Source of the DNA: G963674685 sp964591275
GTDB taxonomy: Bacteria > Lernaellota > Lernaellaia > JACKCT01
Assembly: GCA_964591275.1 (NCBI GenBank)
Contig: CAZQAE010000030.1
Location: forward strand, 1 to 60,342
Direction of reading: 5' to 3'
Length of the DNA: 60,342 nucleotides
In this document: one piece after another, positions 9,743 to 19,199 of the stretch
How the letters are laid out: every line of letters begins with the position of its first letter
Position numbering within the stretch: position 1 is the first letter of the stretch
Notes under the pieces: model-generated
What the model saw: only the letters and a program-made list of their open reading frames with translations
Told to the model about the DNA's origin: nothing
Database searches by the model: none
Position numbers and translations under genes: made by a program

Positions 9743-11653
9743 TCAAAGCTCGTAGAGCTTTTTCATAAAATCCTTGGCCTCAAAGCAATCCTTGTTCACT
9801 TCCAGGGCACGGATAAAATACAGTTCCGCCATGGCGTGATCGCCCTCTTCCATATAAAGCCTGCCCATGTACAAATACGGAAGGTCCAGCTTCGGATCCA
9901 TATCAATACCTTTTTGGACCAGCATAGCTCCCCGCGCAAATGGATCGTCGCCGGATAAATGATAACGCGCCCATCCACCCATGGCGAGGATATCGGCCGT
10001 AACCTGTTCGCGCATCTGCAACTCCGCAAAGGCTTTGTCGGCATCCTTCCATTTTTTCTGCTGACAATAATTGATTAAGGCCGTGACGACCGCCTCAAAG
10101 GATTCGCCCGGAACAAAGGCAGCTTCCACGATGTCATCCTGTACCGATTCGCCAGGCCTGAATATTTTGGGGTCGTACTTGTTGTCCGGCTCCACTGTCT
10201 CCAAAAATTCCTCGGCGCTCATGGCGTCGTCTCCGAAATCAAAAACGACAGCCCCCTCCCCGGCCTCCATGGCATCAACCTGACTGGCGCCGGTCTCTTT
10301 GACCTCTTCGTGATGCATTTCGGAGTCCGTCTTGAACTCCTCAAAAACGATATCTGAATCGGAGTCCGGCACCGAAAAATCAGGTTTTTCGGTCTCAGCA
10401 AAAAAATCATTATCCGGCGGGGTCGGATCTATCGGGGAAGGAATGTGCGTTTCATGGCTGACTGGAGCATCGAGTCGCATCTCAGTAACCGATTTGGCCG
10501 TCATGGCTTCAGGAACTTCCGATTTTTTCTCGCTCAATGGCTGCGAAACCCTTTCAATCCTTTTTTCAGGCGCTTGTCCGGCGGGAATAAGCGGACTCGC
10601 CCCGTTCTCTCCCGCCTGCTTTATGCGGTGCTGCAATATTTCTCGCTTTTTGCGCTTGAGCTCCATCAGTTTATTCAGTCGCTGCGTCAGTGCCCCTTCA
10701 ACATTCTCTCCTTTTTCCAAGGCCGCCAGTACATCCCCGGCGTCTTTGACTTCAGGAAACTCCCGAGATTCAGCAGGCTTTCGGGATTCAATTCCGACGG
10801 GTTCTTCCAGGCTCGAACGAACATGAATCTGATCCACGCTTTTTACGGCGGCCGAATAGAGCCTGCTCAATGGGTCCGTGCGCCTCTTAAGGGATCTTTC
10901 ATATTTCTTTTCGTCGGAAACGGAGAATTTCAATAGACCCAGCGTCAGCAAACCATAAGCCAAGGCTATAGTTTGATTTTCATCGCCGCCCAGTTCGTCC
11001 ATGATATCCGACAGGGTCGTCTCTTCAGAAATGATGGCCAAAAAATCTGCGACGACAGGTACTTCTTCCAGTTCCTTGCGCGTGATGATGTTTTTTTCAT
11101 TGATTTTCAAACGGTTTTTGAGGCGTTTTTGAAGTCGCCCGCGCATCATGACTGGATCATATTTATCCATGATGCCCCGAAGAATGAACACGGCGCCATT
11201 GGCCAGAGTAGCGTATTCGCTCAGGCTGGTTTTGCGGTTTTCCAGGAAAGTATAATCCCCTTTTCGCCACAGAAAAAAACTCGGCGCCGCCCGCCAGAAA
11301 TATTCCTGGGCCAGCAATTCCGTTTCCGTCTCGTCCAGAATGCCGGCTTGTATCATCAAATCGACGGGTGTCATTTTCTTCTTTCTCGCCGTGGATTTGT
11401 ACTGCCGATACTCCTGTGTCGTCGTCAAACTTCGGCCAATAATGAACTGGCCGAAGTCCTCATCCGCGAACACGCCTCTGCGGTCGAATACGACGCATCC
11501 ACTATTGAGATAAACGGAGATGCGAGCCGTTCCCTCGTGCAATGTCAGAACGCCGGTTTTTTTGGCTTTGAGTAAACCAAACAGGAGTTTTGCCGGATGA
11601 AGCGAACCGGCGAATTTTCCTTTTAAAACAAGGTTGCTGCGCCGCTTGACCAT
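9743..11653 (-). CDS. DUF4388 (PATAN-type) domain protein with C-terminal TPR-like helices
   Basis: A 636-residue cytoplasmic protein when started at the ATG at 11653; the longer open frame would run through the divergent promoter region, so it is rejected. Residues ~5-100 match DUF4388: GKFAGSLHPAKLLFGLLKAK, then TGVLTL and a VYLNSGCVVFDRR strand. A helical segment follows (ILDETETELLAQEYFW, LEEVPVVADFLAIISEETTL). Next comes a long acidic, low-complexity linker (~330-500). The last ~110 residues look like TPR repeats (WKDADKAFAELQMREQV, YLYMGRLYMEEGDHAMAELYFIRALEVN). DUF4388 proteins are commonly linked to gliding, chemosensory and regulatory complexes in deltaproteobacteria. The function here is unknown. 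Confidence 0.75.
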   Translation of the reverse strand: MVKRRSNLVLKGKFAGSLHPAKLLFGLLKAKKTGVLTLHEGTARISVYLNSGCVVFDRRGVFADEDFGQFIIGRSLTTTQEYRQYKSTARKKKMTPVDLMIQAGILDETETELLAQEYFWRAAPSFFLWRKGDYTFLENRKTSLSEYATLANGAVFILRGIMDKYDPVMMRGRLQKRLKNRLKINEKNIITRKELEEVPVVADFLAIISEETTLSDIMDELGGDENQTIALAYGLLTLGLLKFSVSDEKKYERSLKRRTDPLSRLYSAAVKSVDQIHVRSSLEEPVGIESRKPAESREFPEVKDAGDVLAALEKGENVEGALTQRLNKLMELKRKKREILQHRIKQAGENGASPLIPAGQAPEKRIERVSQPLSEKKSEVPEAMTAKSVTEMRLDAPVSHETHIPSPIDPTPPDNDFFAETEKPDFSVPDSDSDIVFEEFKTDSEMHHEEVKETGASQVDAMEAGEGAVVFDFGDDAMSAEEFLETVEPDNKYDPKIFRPGESVQDDIVEAAFVPGESFEAVVTALINYCQQKKWKDADKAFAELQMREQVTADILAMGGWARYHLSGDDPFARGAMLVQKGIDMDPKLDLPYLYMGRLYMEEGDHAMAELYFIRALEVNKDCFEAKDFMKKLYEL

Positions 11654-11725
11654 AATTTTCCCTTTGGCTCCGTTGACATGTGATCTGAAACAGGCGCGTA
11701 CACACCCCAAAACAGGTAAGAATGC

Positions 11726-11763
11726 ATGATCGGCCAAGGAGACAATAATTGTCAATGGCCTGA
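11726..11763. promoter_or_regulatory. Nested dyad overlapping a divergent promoter (possible operator)
   Basis: A perfect palindrome GACAATAATTGTC (11741-11753) lies inside outer arms GGCCA (11732) and TGGCC (11756-11760). On the minus strand the same bases give TTGACA (11755-11750), an 18-nt spacer and GATCAT, a plausible promoter for the DUF4388 gene. The dyad therefore covers its -35 box. Confidence 0.4.
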
Positions 11764-11786
11764 AAATCCCAGGGCAGAATACGCCA

Positions 11787-11826
11787 TTGGAGAGAATATT
11801 GGAAGTTGATATAATGCCGCATGGAG
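11787..11826 (+). promoter_or_regulatory. Sigma70-type promoter and RBS of the SGNH lipoprotein
   Basis: TTGGAG (11787-11792), a 17-nt spacer and a perfect TATAAT (11810-11815). GGAG at 11823-11826 is seven bases before the ATG at 11834. Confidence 0.6.
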
Positions 11827-11833
11827 TTGAATC

Positions 11834-12628
11834 ATGAATATTAGCCATTCATTCATCATCGCCGACGCCCCTGGCCGAGTTGGCCTTCGCTCAGCGATCT
11901 TTGCGGTCATCGGAGTTGCGCTCATGCTTGTTAGCGGATGCAAATCGGAAATCCATGTCCTGGCCATTGGCGACAGCTGGGCTTATTCGTGGCAAAGCGC
12001 CCTGGAAGATGAGTGCCGCTCCCATGACCGGGAAATTGTGGTTTATAATATGGCCATCCCGGGCGCCACGGCTGAATGGTGGGCGACGCAAAGTGCGCTG
12101 GGCGAAGTCAAGCAACTGCTAAGGGACAAGCGTCGCATCAAATGGTGCGTGATCTCACTGGGCGCCAACGACCTCTTGCAGGGTTACAAGCTCCACGGCC
12201 ACGGATATGAAATTTTCAACCGAATGGATCGGGATATCAGAAAAGTTATAGACCAACTTCTGGAGGTCTCGCCGGAACTGAAAATCAACATCCACGGATA
12301 TGACTATTTGAATTTCGAACAAACGCCGCTGTGCCGGCAGGCAGGCCAAAGCGTATTCGGGGGCAGCACCCGCTTCAAAAACAGCCTCATTGAGCGATTG
12401 ACTGACAATGCCTTTGCCATCGCGAAGGATTATCCCCATGTGACGGCGACGAGCCTCATCGGCGCGATGCAGGAAGCCGCGGAAATCGCCGACGCCCCGA
12501 ATTCCGACCTGCCCTCTCCGACAAGCATGATGGAAAACAATGACTGCATTCATCCAAACTACCACGGCTACCGAGCCATGCAACGGCGCATCTACGCATC
12601 CTTCTTCGGAGTTTTGGAACACCAATGA
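11834..12628 (+). CDS. SGNH/GDSL-type hydrolase lipoprotein
   Basis: 264 residues with an N-terminal hydrophobic segment ending in the lipobox LVSGC (Cys36), so probably membrane-anchored on the periplasmic side. The SGNH hydrolase blocks are visible: Block I AIGDSWAYSW (Ser48), Block III GANDLL, and a C-terminal DCIHPNYHGYRAM supplying the Asp (237) and His (240) of the triad. Such enzymes are esterases or deacetylases acting on lipids or acylated glycans; the substrate is not apparent. The stop codon overlaps (ATGA) the start of a downstream signal-peptide ORF, suggesting an operon with the propeller protein. Start supported by GGAG at good spacing. Confidence 0.85.
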   Translation: MNISHSFIIADAPGRVGLRSAIFAVIGVALMLVSGCKSEIHVLAIGDSWAYSWQSALEDECRSHDREIVVYNMAIPGATAEWWATQSALGEVKQLLRDKRRIKWCVISLGANDLLQGYKLHGHGYEIFNRMDRDIRKVIDQLLEVSPELKINIHGYDYLNFEQTPLCRQAGQSVFGGSTRFKNSLIERLTDNAFAIAKDYPHVTATSLIGAMQEAAEIADAPNSDLPSPTSMMENNDCIHPNYHGYRAMQRRIYASFFGVLEHQ

Positions 12629-12768
12629 AAAACGAAAGCGGACAATGGATCTCGTCGCCTAAGGTCTTTCTCCTTGTTCTCATGATGAGCACGGCGGCCT
12701 GGGCCAGCCCGCCCCCATCCCCTGCGCTTATTCCGGCATCCTTTGAAGCCAGGGGAAACATCGCGTAG
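12625..12768 (+). pseudogene. Signal-peptide ORF ending in an in-frame TAG; N-terminal piece of the following propeller protein
   Basis: Starting at the ATG that overlaps the SGNH gene stop, 47 codons encode a classic signal peptide (MKNESG..., hydrophobic FLLVLMMSTAAWASP) and then TAG at 12766-12768. The next codons, in the same frame, continue without a further stop into the long propeller ORF (PLWAVHYNGPADADDEA). The propeller ORF otherwise has no start codon better than GTG and no export signal. The two parts are therefore one gene broken by an amber codon, a read-through gene, or a sequencing error. Confidence 0.75.
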
Positions 12769-12780
12769 CCGCTTTGGGCC

Positions 12781-14733
12781 GTGCATTATAACGGACCTGC
12801 GGACGCCGATGACGAAGCGACCGGCATCAGCCTTTCAGCAGGCGGTCGGATTTTCGTCGCCGGTTCCTCATTCGCAACGAACTCGGGTTTGGATTTCACC
12901 ACGATCAGCTACGACGAAGGCGGCGAAATCGTCTGGATAGCACGCACCGACGGCGGCCATCTCAAAGATGACCGGGCTATCGGCGTTCAGATCGATGAAA
13001 ATGAAAACATTTACGTGGTCGGTTCTTCCGCGGACGCTCGCGGCCTGATGGATTTTTACGCTGTGAAATATAGCGCCGACGGGATCGAGCTATGGAGCGC
13101 GAGCTACGACGGCCCTGCCGGGGAGGATGATCAGGCAAATGACTTCGCCGTCGACGCAAGCGGCAACCTCCTTGTTCTGGGAACCTCGCGGGGCGCGGAT
13201 GGCAACCTCGATATCCTCTGCGTCAAATATGATAGCGGCGGCGCGGAATCCGCCATCTGGGTTTATAACGGAGAGGCCGGATTGGATGATCGGGCCACTG
13301 CGCTGCTTATTGGCGACGACGATCGAATCCTTGCCTGCGGCGACACCGAAACCGCGCCCGGCATACGTCGAATGACAACTTTGGAATTTGATGATGACGG
13401 CCAAATTTTGTGGGCTGCGCAGTACTCCGGCCTGGCCGGCGACGACAGGGCCTCTGGTCTGGCCTTCGATGAAAACGGCGACGTCATTGTTGCCGGCATA
13501 TCCCTGGGGCTTGATGATGAGTTCAATATCGTCGCCGCGGCCTACGACGACAATGGGCGCCAGCAATGGACTTTTCACTATGATCCCGAATCCGCAAGCT
13601 GTAATGGAATTGCGATCACGGTGGGCGAACAGGGAGGTTCATACATTTCGGCAAGCGCAATTTTTGATTCAGAAACTTCGAGCGGCGTCGTCGTGAAAAT
13701 CGACAGCGACGGAAACGAAGTCTGGTTAAATAGTTACTCCGGCTTATGGGGCGGTTCAAATCTCCTGACGGACATTTCGCTGTGGAACGGCGCCTGTATT
13801 GTGACGGGAAGCACGAAGTCGGGCCTGGGCGACCGGGATGTTCTTATTTTGGCATACGATGAAAATGGCGATGAACTTGGCGCCATGAACTACGATTCCG
13901 GGCAAAATCAAGACGATCATTCCGTTGCCGCAGCCATTAGCCATGACAACTATCTTTATCTGGCCGCTACTTCAAAAGATGACGCCGGAATGCGGGATTT
14001 CCTGACGCTGAAATTCGATATCGAATGCGCCGGCTGCCGCATCGAGGGCGAGTGCCGTGCGAGCGGCGCCGCGCATCCGGAAAACGACTGCCTGACGTGC
14101 ATTCCTTCCCTCGACGCAGGCGGCTGGTCGTCCAACGACGGCGCGCCCTGCAACGATGAGCAATTTTGCAACGGCGCCGATTTTTGCGCAGGTGGCGAAT
14201 GCTCCTCACATGAGGGCGATGTATGCCTGGATGACGAACTGTATTGCAATGGCGGTGAGTTTTGCGACGAAGGAAACGACCGATGTAAACATACCGGCGA
14301 TCCCTGTCACACGCCCTGGGAATGCAGCGAATTATTGGATGAGTGCGTTGAGGGCCAGGACGCCCCGACCGATTATCATCCCTGGACGGAAGGCGACTCC
14401 GAGCTTCAGGACTATCCAAAGGGATGCGCCGGTTGCGGCCCGGATTGCTATCCCTACTATCCCAAAGGGCCGAATCGCGAATATAGCGTATTCACGTGCG
14501 GCAACGACGACGATGATGACGATGATAATGACGACGGCGACGACGATGATGACGATGATAATGACGATGACGACGGCGATGACGATGATGATGACGATGA
14601 TGATGACGATGATGATGACGACGACAACGACGACGATGATGACGATGACGACGAACCGGGATGCGGCGGATGTTCGGGATGCTCAGGCGACGATGATGAT
14701 GACAACGACGCCAAGGGCGAGGCTTGCGGCTGA
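12781..14733 (+). CDS. Secreted SBBP-type beta-propeller protein with Cys-rich block and Asp-rich Cys-ending tail
   Basis: The open part of the gene interrupted by the TAG at 12766. Counted from GTG 12781 it is 650 residues; the true N-terminus is probably the signal peptide at 12625. Residues ~1-410 contain seven or more ~50-residue repeats of the kind W.A.YDGPAG.DDQA...VD..GN..VLGTS, typical of SBBP/YCF-type seven-bladed beta-propellers. Residues ~415-530 form a Cys-rich block with repeated FCNG.(D/E)FC motifs resembling short disintegrin/EGF-like units. From ~575 the chain is almost pure Asp/Asn/Gly, interrupted by a CGGCSGCSG cluster, and it ends in ACG. It is an extracellular or surface protein by inference. 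No enzymatic motif is seen. Confidence 0.8.
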   Translation: MHYNGPADADDEATGISLSAGGRIFVAGSSFATNSGLDFTTISYDEGGEIVWIARTDGGHLKDDRAIGVQIDENENIYVVGSSADARGLMDFYAVKYSADGIELWSASYDGPAGEDDQANDFAVDASGNLLVLGTSRGADGNLDILCVKYDSGGAESAIWVYNGEAGLDDRATALLIGDDDRILACGDTETAPGIRRMTTLEFDDDGQILWAAQYSGLAGDDRASGLAFDENGDVIVAGISLGLDDEFNIVAAAYDDNGRQQWTFHYDPESASCNGIAITVGEQGGSYISASAIFDSETSSGVVVKIDSDGNEVWLNSYSGLWGGSNLLTDISLWNGACIVTGSTKSGLGDRDVLILAYDENGDELGAMNYDSGQNQDDHSVAAAISHDNYLYLAATSKDDAGMRDFLTLKFDIECAGCRIEGECRASGAAHPENDCLTCIPSLDAGGWSSNDGAPCNDEQFCNGADFCAGGECSSHEGDVCLDDELYCNGGEFCDEGNDRCKHTGDPCHTPWECSELLDECVEGQDAPTDYHPWTEGDSELQDYPKGCAGCGPDCYPYYPKGPNREYSVFTCGNDDDDDDDNDDGDDDDDDDNDDDDGDDDDDDDDDDDDDDDDNDDDDDDDDEPGCGGCSGCSGDDDDDNDAKGEACG

Positions 14734-15024
14734 TGGGACATCCTCACATCGCTTTTAGCAAAACCGAAACGCGCCGAGATAAGGGATTTCTCAGGTAAGT
14801 CCTAAAGGGTTCGCTTGGAATGACAACGCAAAAAATTTTCTTAAGAAGAATGTTTTTCAGGTAGCCCCGTTGCCACCAAATTTCTTTGAATATCTGATTT
14901 TTTTCTATCCATAAAAAACCAAATTCGCTTTAGGAAAGACAAGTCGCTTTCCAATTATCCTTATTTGCTTTATTTTCATTTTCGTGGTTGTGCTTGAATT
15001 CGCAAAACTTGTGCTGGAGAAGAT

Positions 15025-16590
15025 ATGAAAACCTTATTCCGAATCGCCACTCTAATGATCGTTCTCGCCTTTGGAAGCTCCCTTGTCTTGGCGGACCCGC
15101 CGGATGCCGTCTTAGATCAGAAAGCTCAAAACTACTGCGACTATGTGCAGCAATGGGCGAGCAACGGAATGGGATCCATGGATGGTTTTGATTCTATGGG
15201 CGGTGTGTGTGAGCAGATGTATACTGACAACACATTGACCGAGTTGCAGCGCCTTAGAGGTAGTGGCGACTCCACCATCTGGACCGGGATGTACCTTGCC
15301 AGCCAGGCCCTTCGCTATATGTCCACTGGGGATGCTGAAGCAAGGGATGAGGTGTTGCGCATTGCCCGGTATCTGCATTATGCAAAAGAGATCACGGACA
15401 CGCCCGGCTACGTGGCCCGGTTTGCCGCTTTGGATGTTGCGCCCTGGAACAATGAATACGCCGAAGGCGAAAAGGTTTTAGGCCAGGACCAGTGGGCGGG
15501 TTACTACTGGGTGGATAACACCAGCCGCGACCAATACACCGGTTGGTGGTTGGGACTGAGTTTGGCCTATGAGGCTGTTGATGATGCCCCAATGCGCCAG
15601 ACCATTAGGGATGACTTTAAGGATGTCATCGACAATCTGGTAGCCAACAACTGGAACATTATCGACCAATATGGAATTGCCGACGGAAATGGAGCATCGA
15701 AGGTGCTACCCACAATGCAACTTTCCTGGACTCTCCAGGCCGCCAGCGTGGGCGCAGACCCGGCCTATTGGGACCTGTTTGATGAGCTATACGAAAGATA
15801 CAAATATTATCTCTGGTTCGACAATTTCAGCTTTCTCAATGTTTATGGCCAATACTTCGGATTCAACCTGAGCCACAATACCTGGCTTCAGTTGATTCGC
15901 CTGACGCCTGACCGGGAAAGATTGACCCACTTGTTCAACATCTGGGAAACCGATGTTCACCAGTGGGTCGCGCACACGCATAACGCCTGGTATGACAGCG
16001 TATGGATGGCCGGTTGTATTAGGTTGGGAACTTGCGACCAGGACGAAATGGACATCGTTCAGGCTGATATAGAAAACACTCTCAACATTTTCACGGATGC
16101 GCCAAACCAGGCGGTGACCATTTTTCCGCCCACCATTCCATTGGACCAGTTTTCCGTCTGGTGGGACGCCCTGGCTACCCAATATCCATTTTTGGACGAC
16201 ATCTTTCGCATCGAACCCAGAACCGCGGAACCCCACGATTTTTCTGACCGGTGCTGGTCGGACATGATCTGGCAGCGCACCCCATATTCCATCTCATGCA
16301 ACAACGAGCCGGACAACCGGGTAGGGCCGGGAGTGGATTATCTCATCGCCTATTGGACATCCTTTTATTATGGTCTTGTGCCCAGTGACGGCCCCTATGG
16401 AGATGATGACCTTATCGAGCCTGATGATGATGACGATGTGGTCAATGACGACGTGGACGACGATGATTCGGTCGATGACGACGACGATGTGAGTGACGAT
16501 GACGATTCGGATGATGATGATGACTCAGACCTCGCTGCGCCATCTTCTTCAGATGATGATGATGATGATGACGGCGGATGCTGCGGCTGA
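15025..16590 (+). CDS. Secreted alpha/alpha-barrel-like protein with Asp-rich GGCCG tail
   Basis: 521 residues. A cleavable signal peptide (~1-23, ending VLADPP) is followed by a ~430-residue domain rich in Trp, Tyr and paired helices (TIWTGMYLASQALRYMSTGD, WWLGLSLAYEAVDD, NTWLQLIRLTPDRE). This is reminiscent of six-hairpin (alpha/alpha)6 glycosidase or lyase folds. I cannot name a family or assign catalytic residues. The C-terminus, from ~462, is an Asp/Val/Ser linker ending in DDDDDDDGGCCG, like other exported proteins in this window. The ATG is preceded by GGAGAAG. The 290-bp gap upstream is AT-rich with no recognised element. Function unknown; polysaccharide processing at the cell surface is possible. 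Confidence 0.8.
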   Translation: MKTLFRIATLMIVLAFGSSLVLADPPDAVLDQKAQNYCDYVQQWASNGMGSMDGFDSMGGVCEQMYTDNTLTELQRLRGSGDSTIWTGMYLASQALRYMSTGDAEARDEVLRIARYLHYAKEITDTPGYVARFAALDVAPWNNEYAEGEKVLGQDQWAGYYWVDNTSRDQYTGWWLGLSLAYEAVDDAPMRQTIRDDFKDVIDNLVANNWNIIDQYGIADGNGASKVLPTMQLSWTLQAASVGADPAYWDLFDELYERYKYYLWFDNFSFLNVYGQYFGFNLSHNTWLQLIRLTPDRERLTHLFNIWETDVHQWVAHTHNAWYDSVWMAGCIRLGTCDQDEMDIVQADIENTLNIFTDAPNQAVTIFPPTIPLDQFSVWWDALATQYPFLDDIFRIEPRTAEPHDFSDRCWSDMIWQRTPYSISCNNEPDNRVGPGVDYLIAYWTSFYYGLVPSDGPYGDDDLIEPDDDDDVVNDDVDDDDSVDDDDDVSDDDDSDDDDDSDLAAPSSSDDDDDDDGGCCG

Positions 16591-16797
16591 TTAAAGGGCT
16601 ATGTTTTAAAGCTTTAGGATATTTGGGGACATCCAACCCCGAAAACTGTCCGCCCACGAGACCGCATAGGCAAAATCAAAACGCGCCGAAATATTTTGGA
16701 AAACTCGTCAAAAGTCGTGACAGTGGGGTTGTTGAAAAAGTCTTGTTTGCAAAGCATCCCTAAGCTAGGGTAATGGGCAATCCAAGGGATGATTCCG

Positions 16798-19182
16798 ATG
16801 GCAAAAGCAAAAAGTGGTGGAAAAAAGAGCAGAATCGCGACGCAACTCTCTTCGGCGCGTGAAAAGGGACTGCAATCCTTTCTCGCCAATGGAGGGATAA
16901 TTCGCCAGAGCCGACTGCGTCTTTTTTTAATCATTCTGGCCTTCTCTTTTCTCATATCCCTATTCATATCCGGCAATGGTTCATCGCAAATACCTGTCCT
17001 GATCGCTGGAACTTACTCACAAAAGAGTATTCGAGCTCCTTATGACTTCGAACTCATCGACGAAGAGGCCACGGAAAAAAAGCGCGTTCAAGCTATCAAT
17101 CTGAGTCCGCCCGTCGTCGACTTTGACCCGGAAGTCCTCAAATCTTCCGGCGCAAGACTCAATAATGCCTTTGCCGTCATGCAATCAGCTTATGCGAAAA
17201 TGAGCGTAACGGCTGCGCCAACGGCCACTGACGACAAGGAGAAAAACCAGAAGCCGACGGAGGCGTCGACGGACGCAACTCCGGCTCCGACCCTCAACCC
17301 GGCAAAGCTAAAAGAGGCGGAAACAGAGTTCGCTTCGATCCTGAACGTCCCCTTATCAAAAAACGACCTGAAATTTCTCAGAAAACACCAATATGGGAAG
17401 GCGATTTCCGAAGCGGTGATAAAACTTTTGGCCCTGGCGAAATCCCATTATATCGCCGTCGATCTGCCGGACCTTGTGACACTGTTGAAAAAGAGCTTCC
17501 CCGATCCCAAAACGCCGCCCAGAATCCAAATTCGCAATATAAAAAGCCAATCGGAAGAAACACTAACAGAGCTTGGCAATGTCATCGACATCAATGCGGC
17601 ATACAAAAGCATCGACGAAGCCGCAAAATCATTGGTGAAAGACGGCGAAAAGGGACTGGCTCCGATCATTACGAAAATTGCGCTGGGATTAATCCGGCCA
17701 AACGCCGGCATCAACGTTGATGAAACGAAAATCAGGAAACAACGCGCAGCGCAGGAAGTGATTCCCGTACGTTTGGTCTATAAAAAGAATCGGCTCATTA
17801 TCGGCGAGGGACACATCGTCACGGAAGATCAGGCGAAAGTGTTGAAATGGCTTGTTGGACAAGAGAGCCTGGAAGGGGTTCTCTTCAAACTGACGGGCCT
17901 TTCCCTGACATTGGCGATACTATTATTCTCAACCTTCCTAATTGTCGTAAACAACTTCTCCGATCTCAAAGTGAGAGATAAAGATTTCATATTCATTGGA
18001 ATCCTATTGCTCATTACTATCGCGGCATTGCGACTATTTATGGCCCTGGGTGGAATTCTAGCGGAGCGCGAATACGGATTCCCGCGCATGGCCATTACTC
18101 TTCTGTTTCCTTTCGCGGCCTCCACCATGCTCGTCCGATTCATTTTTCGTTTTGAAATGGCGTTCGTGTTCGCCGTTTGCGCCGCACTGATCAACGGCCT
18201 GATGGTGCAACTCGACTTTCCCATGGCTATCTATTTTTTCATTTCCAGTTTCGTCGGAGCGCACTTCATGGGCAACGCCACCCGTCGTGCGGACATAATT
18301 AAAGCAGGATTTTTCGTAGGCGTAGTCAACCTTGTTCTCGTTGGCTGCATGATATTTTTTATCGGCGATTTCAGTAATATTTTTTCCTTGGGCTTCTATT
18401 CGCTGGCCGGCGGAGTCCTTTGCGGCCTTTTCGTCATCGCCATGACGCCGCTGGCGGAATGGAGCTTTGGTTATATGACGCCGGTTGCGCTGCAGGAATT
18501 GGCGAGTTACGAACACCCCCTGCTGCGCGAAATCATGACAAAAACCCCCGGGACTTTTCAGCACTCCGTCACCATCGGAACCTTGGCGGAAGCGGCTGCG
18601 GAATCCATTGGCGCCGACGCCCTTCTGTGCCGGGTCGGAGCTTTGTTTCATGACGCCGGAAAATCCATGAACCCTGAATGGTTCGTCGAAAACCAATCGC
18701 GGACTAATCCTCACGACGATCTTGACGATCCATATAAAAGCGCCGAGATAATAAAAAGACATGTGGCCCATGGAGTGGTCCTGGCGCGGCAATATCATTT
18801 AGGACAACGAATTACCGATTTCATTCAAGAACACCACGGAACCGGAGCAATCAAGTATTTCCTGGTCAAAGCGACGGAATCCGCCGGCGGCGATCCTGAC
18901 AAAATTGATGAAACCGCCTTTCACTACGACGGGCCAAAGCCGCGATCAAAGGAAACAGGAATCCTGATGATAGCCGACGCTATCGAAGCCACCAGCCGCA
19001 CACTCAGTGATCGATCCCAAGAGGCCATGCTGGAGATGATTGACAAGACCATCGCCCGTCTGCAGATGGCGGGGCAACTGGCCGATACGCCGTTGACGCA
19101 AAAAGACCTGTCCACAATCAGTGAATCGTTCTGCCGCGTGCTGACCGGCTCCCACCACGCGAAGATCAACTACAACGATTGA
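16798..19182 (+). CDS. 7TM-HD family phosphohydrolase (PgpH-like)
   Basis: 794 residues in the family architecture. There is one N-terminal membrane helix (~35-55) and an extracytoplasmic 7TMR-HDED-type region to ~345, with an Ala/Thr/Pro-rich insert at ~140-165. A run of seven hydrophobic helices (~350-560) follows, then a cytoplasmic HD domain. The HD signature is LFHDAGK (~618), followed by the HH pattern in HVAHGVVLARQY and FIQEHHGTGAIKYF. In Firmicutes this family hydrolyses c-di-AMP; in Gram-negatives the substrate is less clear. I chose the second ATG (16798) because AAGGG at 16784-16788 is nine bases upstream of it; the first ATG (16789) is only one base away. Confidence 0.92.
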   Translation: MAKAKSGGKKSRIATQLSSAREKGLQSFLANGGIIRQSRLRLFLIILAFSFLISLFISGNGSSQIPVLIAGTYSQKSIRAPYDFELIDEEATEKKRVQAINLSPPVVDFDPEVLKSSGARLNNAFAVMQSAYAKMSVTAAPTATDDKEKNQKPTEASTDATPAPTLNPAKLKEAETEFASILNVPLSKNDLKFLRKHQYGKAISEAVIKLLALAKSHYIAVDLPDLVTLLKKSFPDPKTPPRIQIRNIKSQSEETLTELGNVIDINAAYKSIDEAAKSLVKDGEKGLAPIITKIALGLIRPNAGINVDETKIRKQRAAQEVIPVRLVYKKNRLIIGEGHIVTEDQAKVLKWLVGQESLEGVLFKLTGLSLTLAILLFSTFLIVVNNFSDLKVRDKDFIFIGILLLITIAALRLFMALGGILAEREYGFPRMAITLLFPFAASTMLVRFIFRFEMAFVFAVCAALINGLMVQLDFPMAIYFFISSFVGAHFMGNATRRADIIKAGFFVGVVNLVLVGCMIFFIGDFSNIFSLGFYSLAGGVLCGLFVIAMTPLAEWSFGYMTPVALQELASYEHPLLREIMTKTPGTFQHSVTIGTLAEAAAESIGADALLCRVGALFHDAGKSMNPEWFVENQSRTNPHDDLDDPYKSAEIIKRHVAHGVVLARQYHLGQRITDFIQEHHGTGAIKYFLVKATESAGGDPDKIDETAFHYDGPKPRSKETGILMIADAIEATSRTLSDRSQEAMLEMIDKTIARLQMAGQLADTPLTQKDLSTISESFCRVLTGSHHAKINYND

Positions 19183-19199
19183 AGTATAAAGAATAAAAA

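Noticed and set aside
12766..12768. TAG read as pyrrolysine or a genome-wide amber reassignment
   Set aside because: Several genes here (for example the DAGK-like gene, rpmB and the giant protein gene) end normally at TAG, so global reassignment is unlikely; local read-through is kept as an option in the findings.
14457..14747. Minus-strand Ser-rich open frame
   Set aside because: Mirror image of the Asp-codon run on the plus strand; similar shadows lie opposite the other Asp-rich regions.
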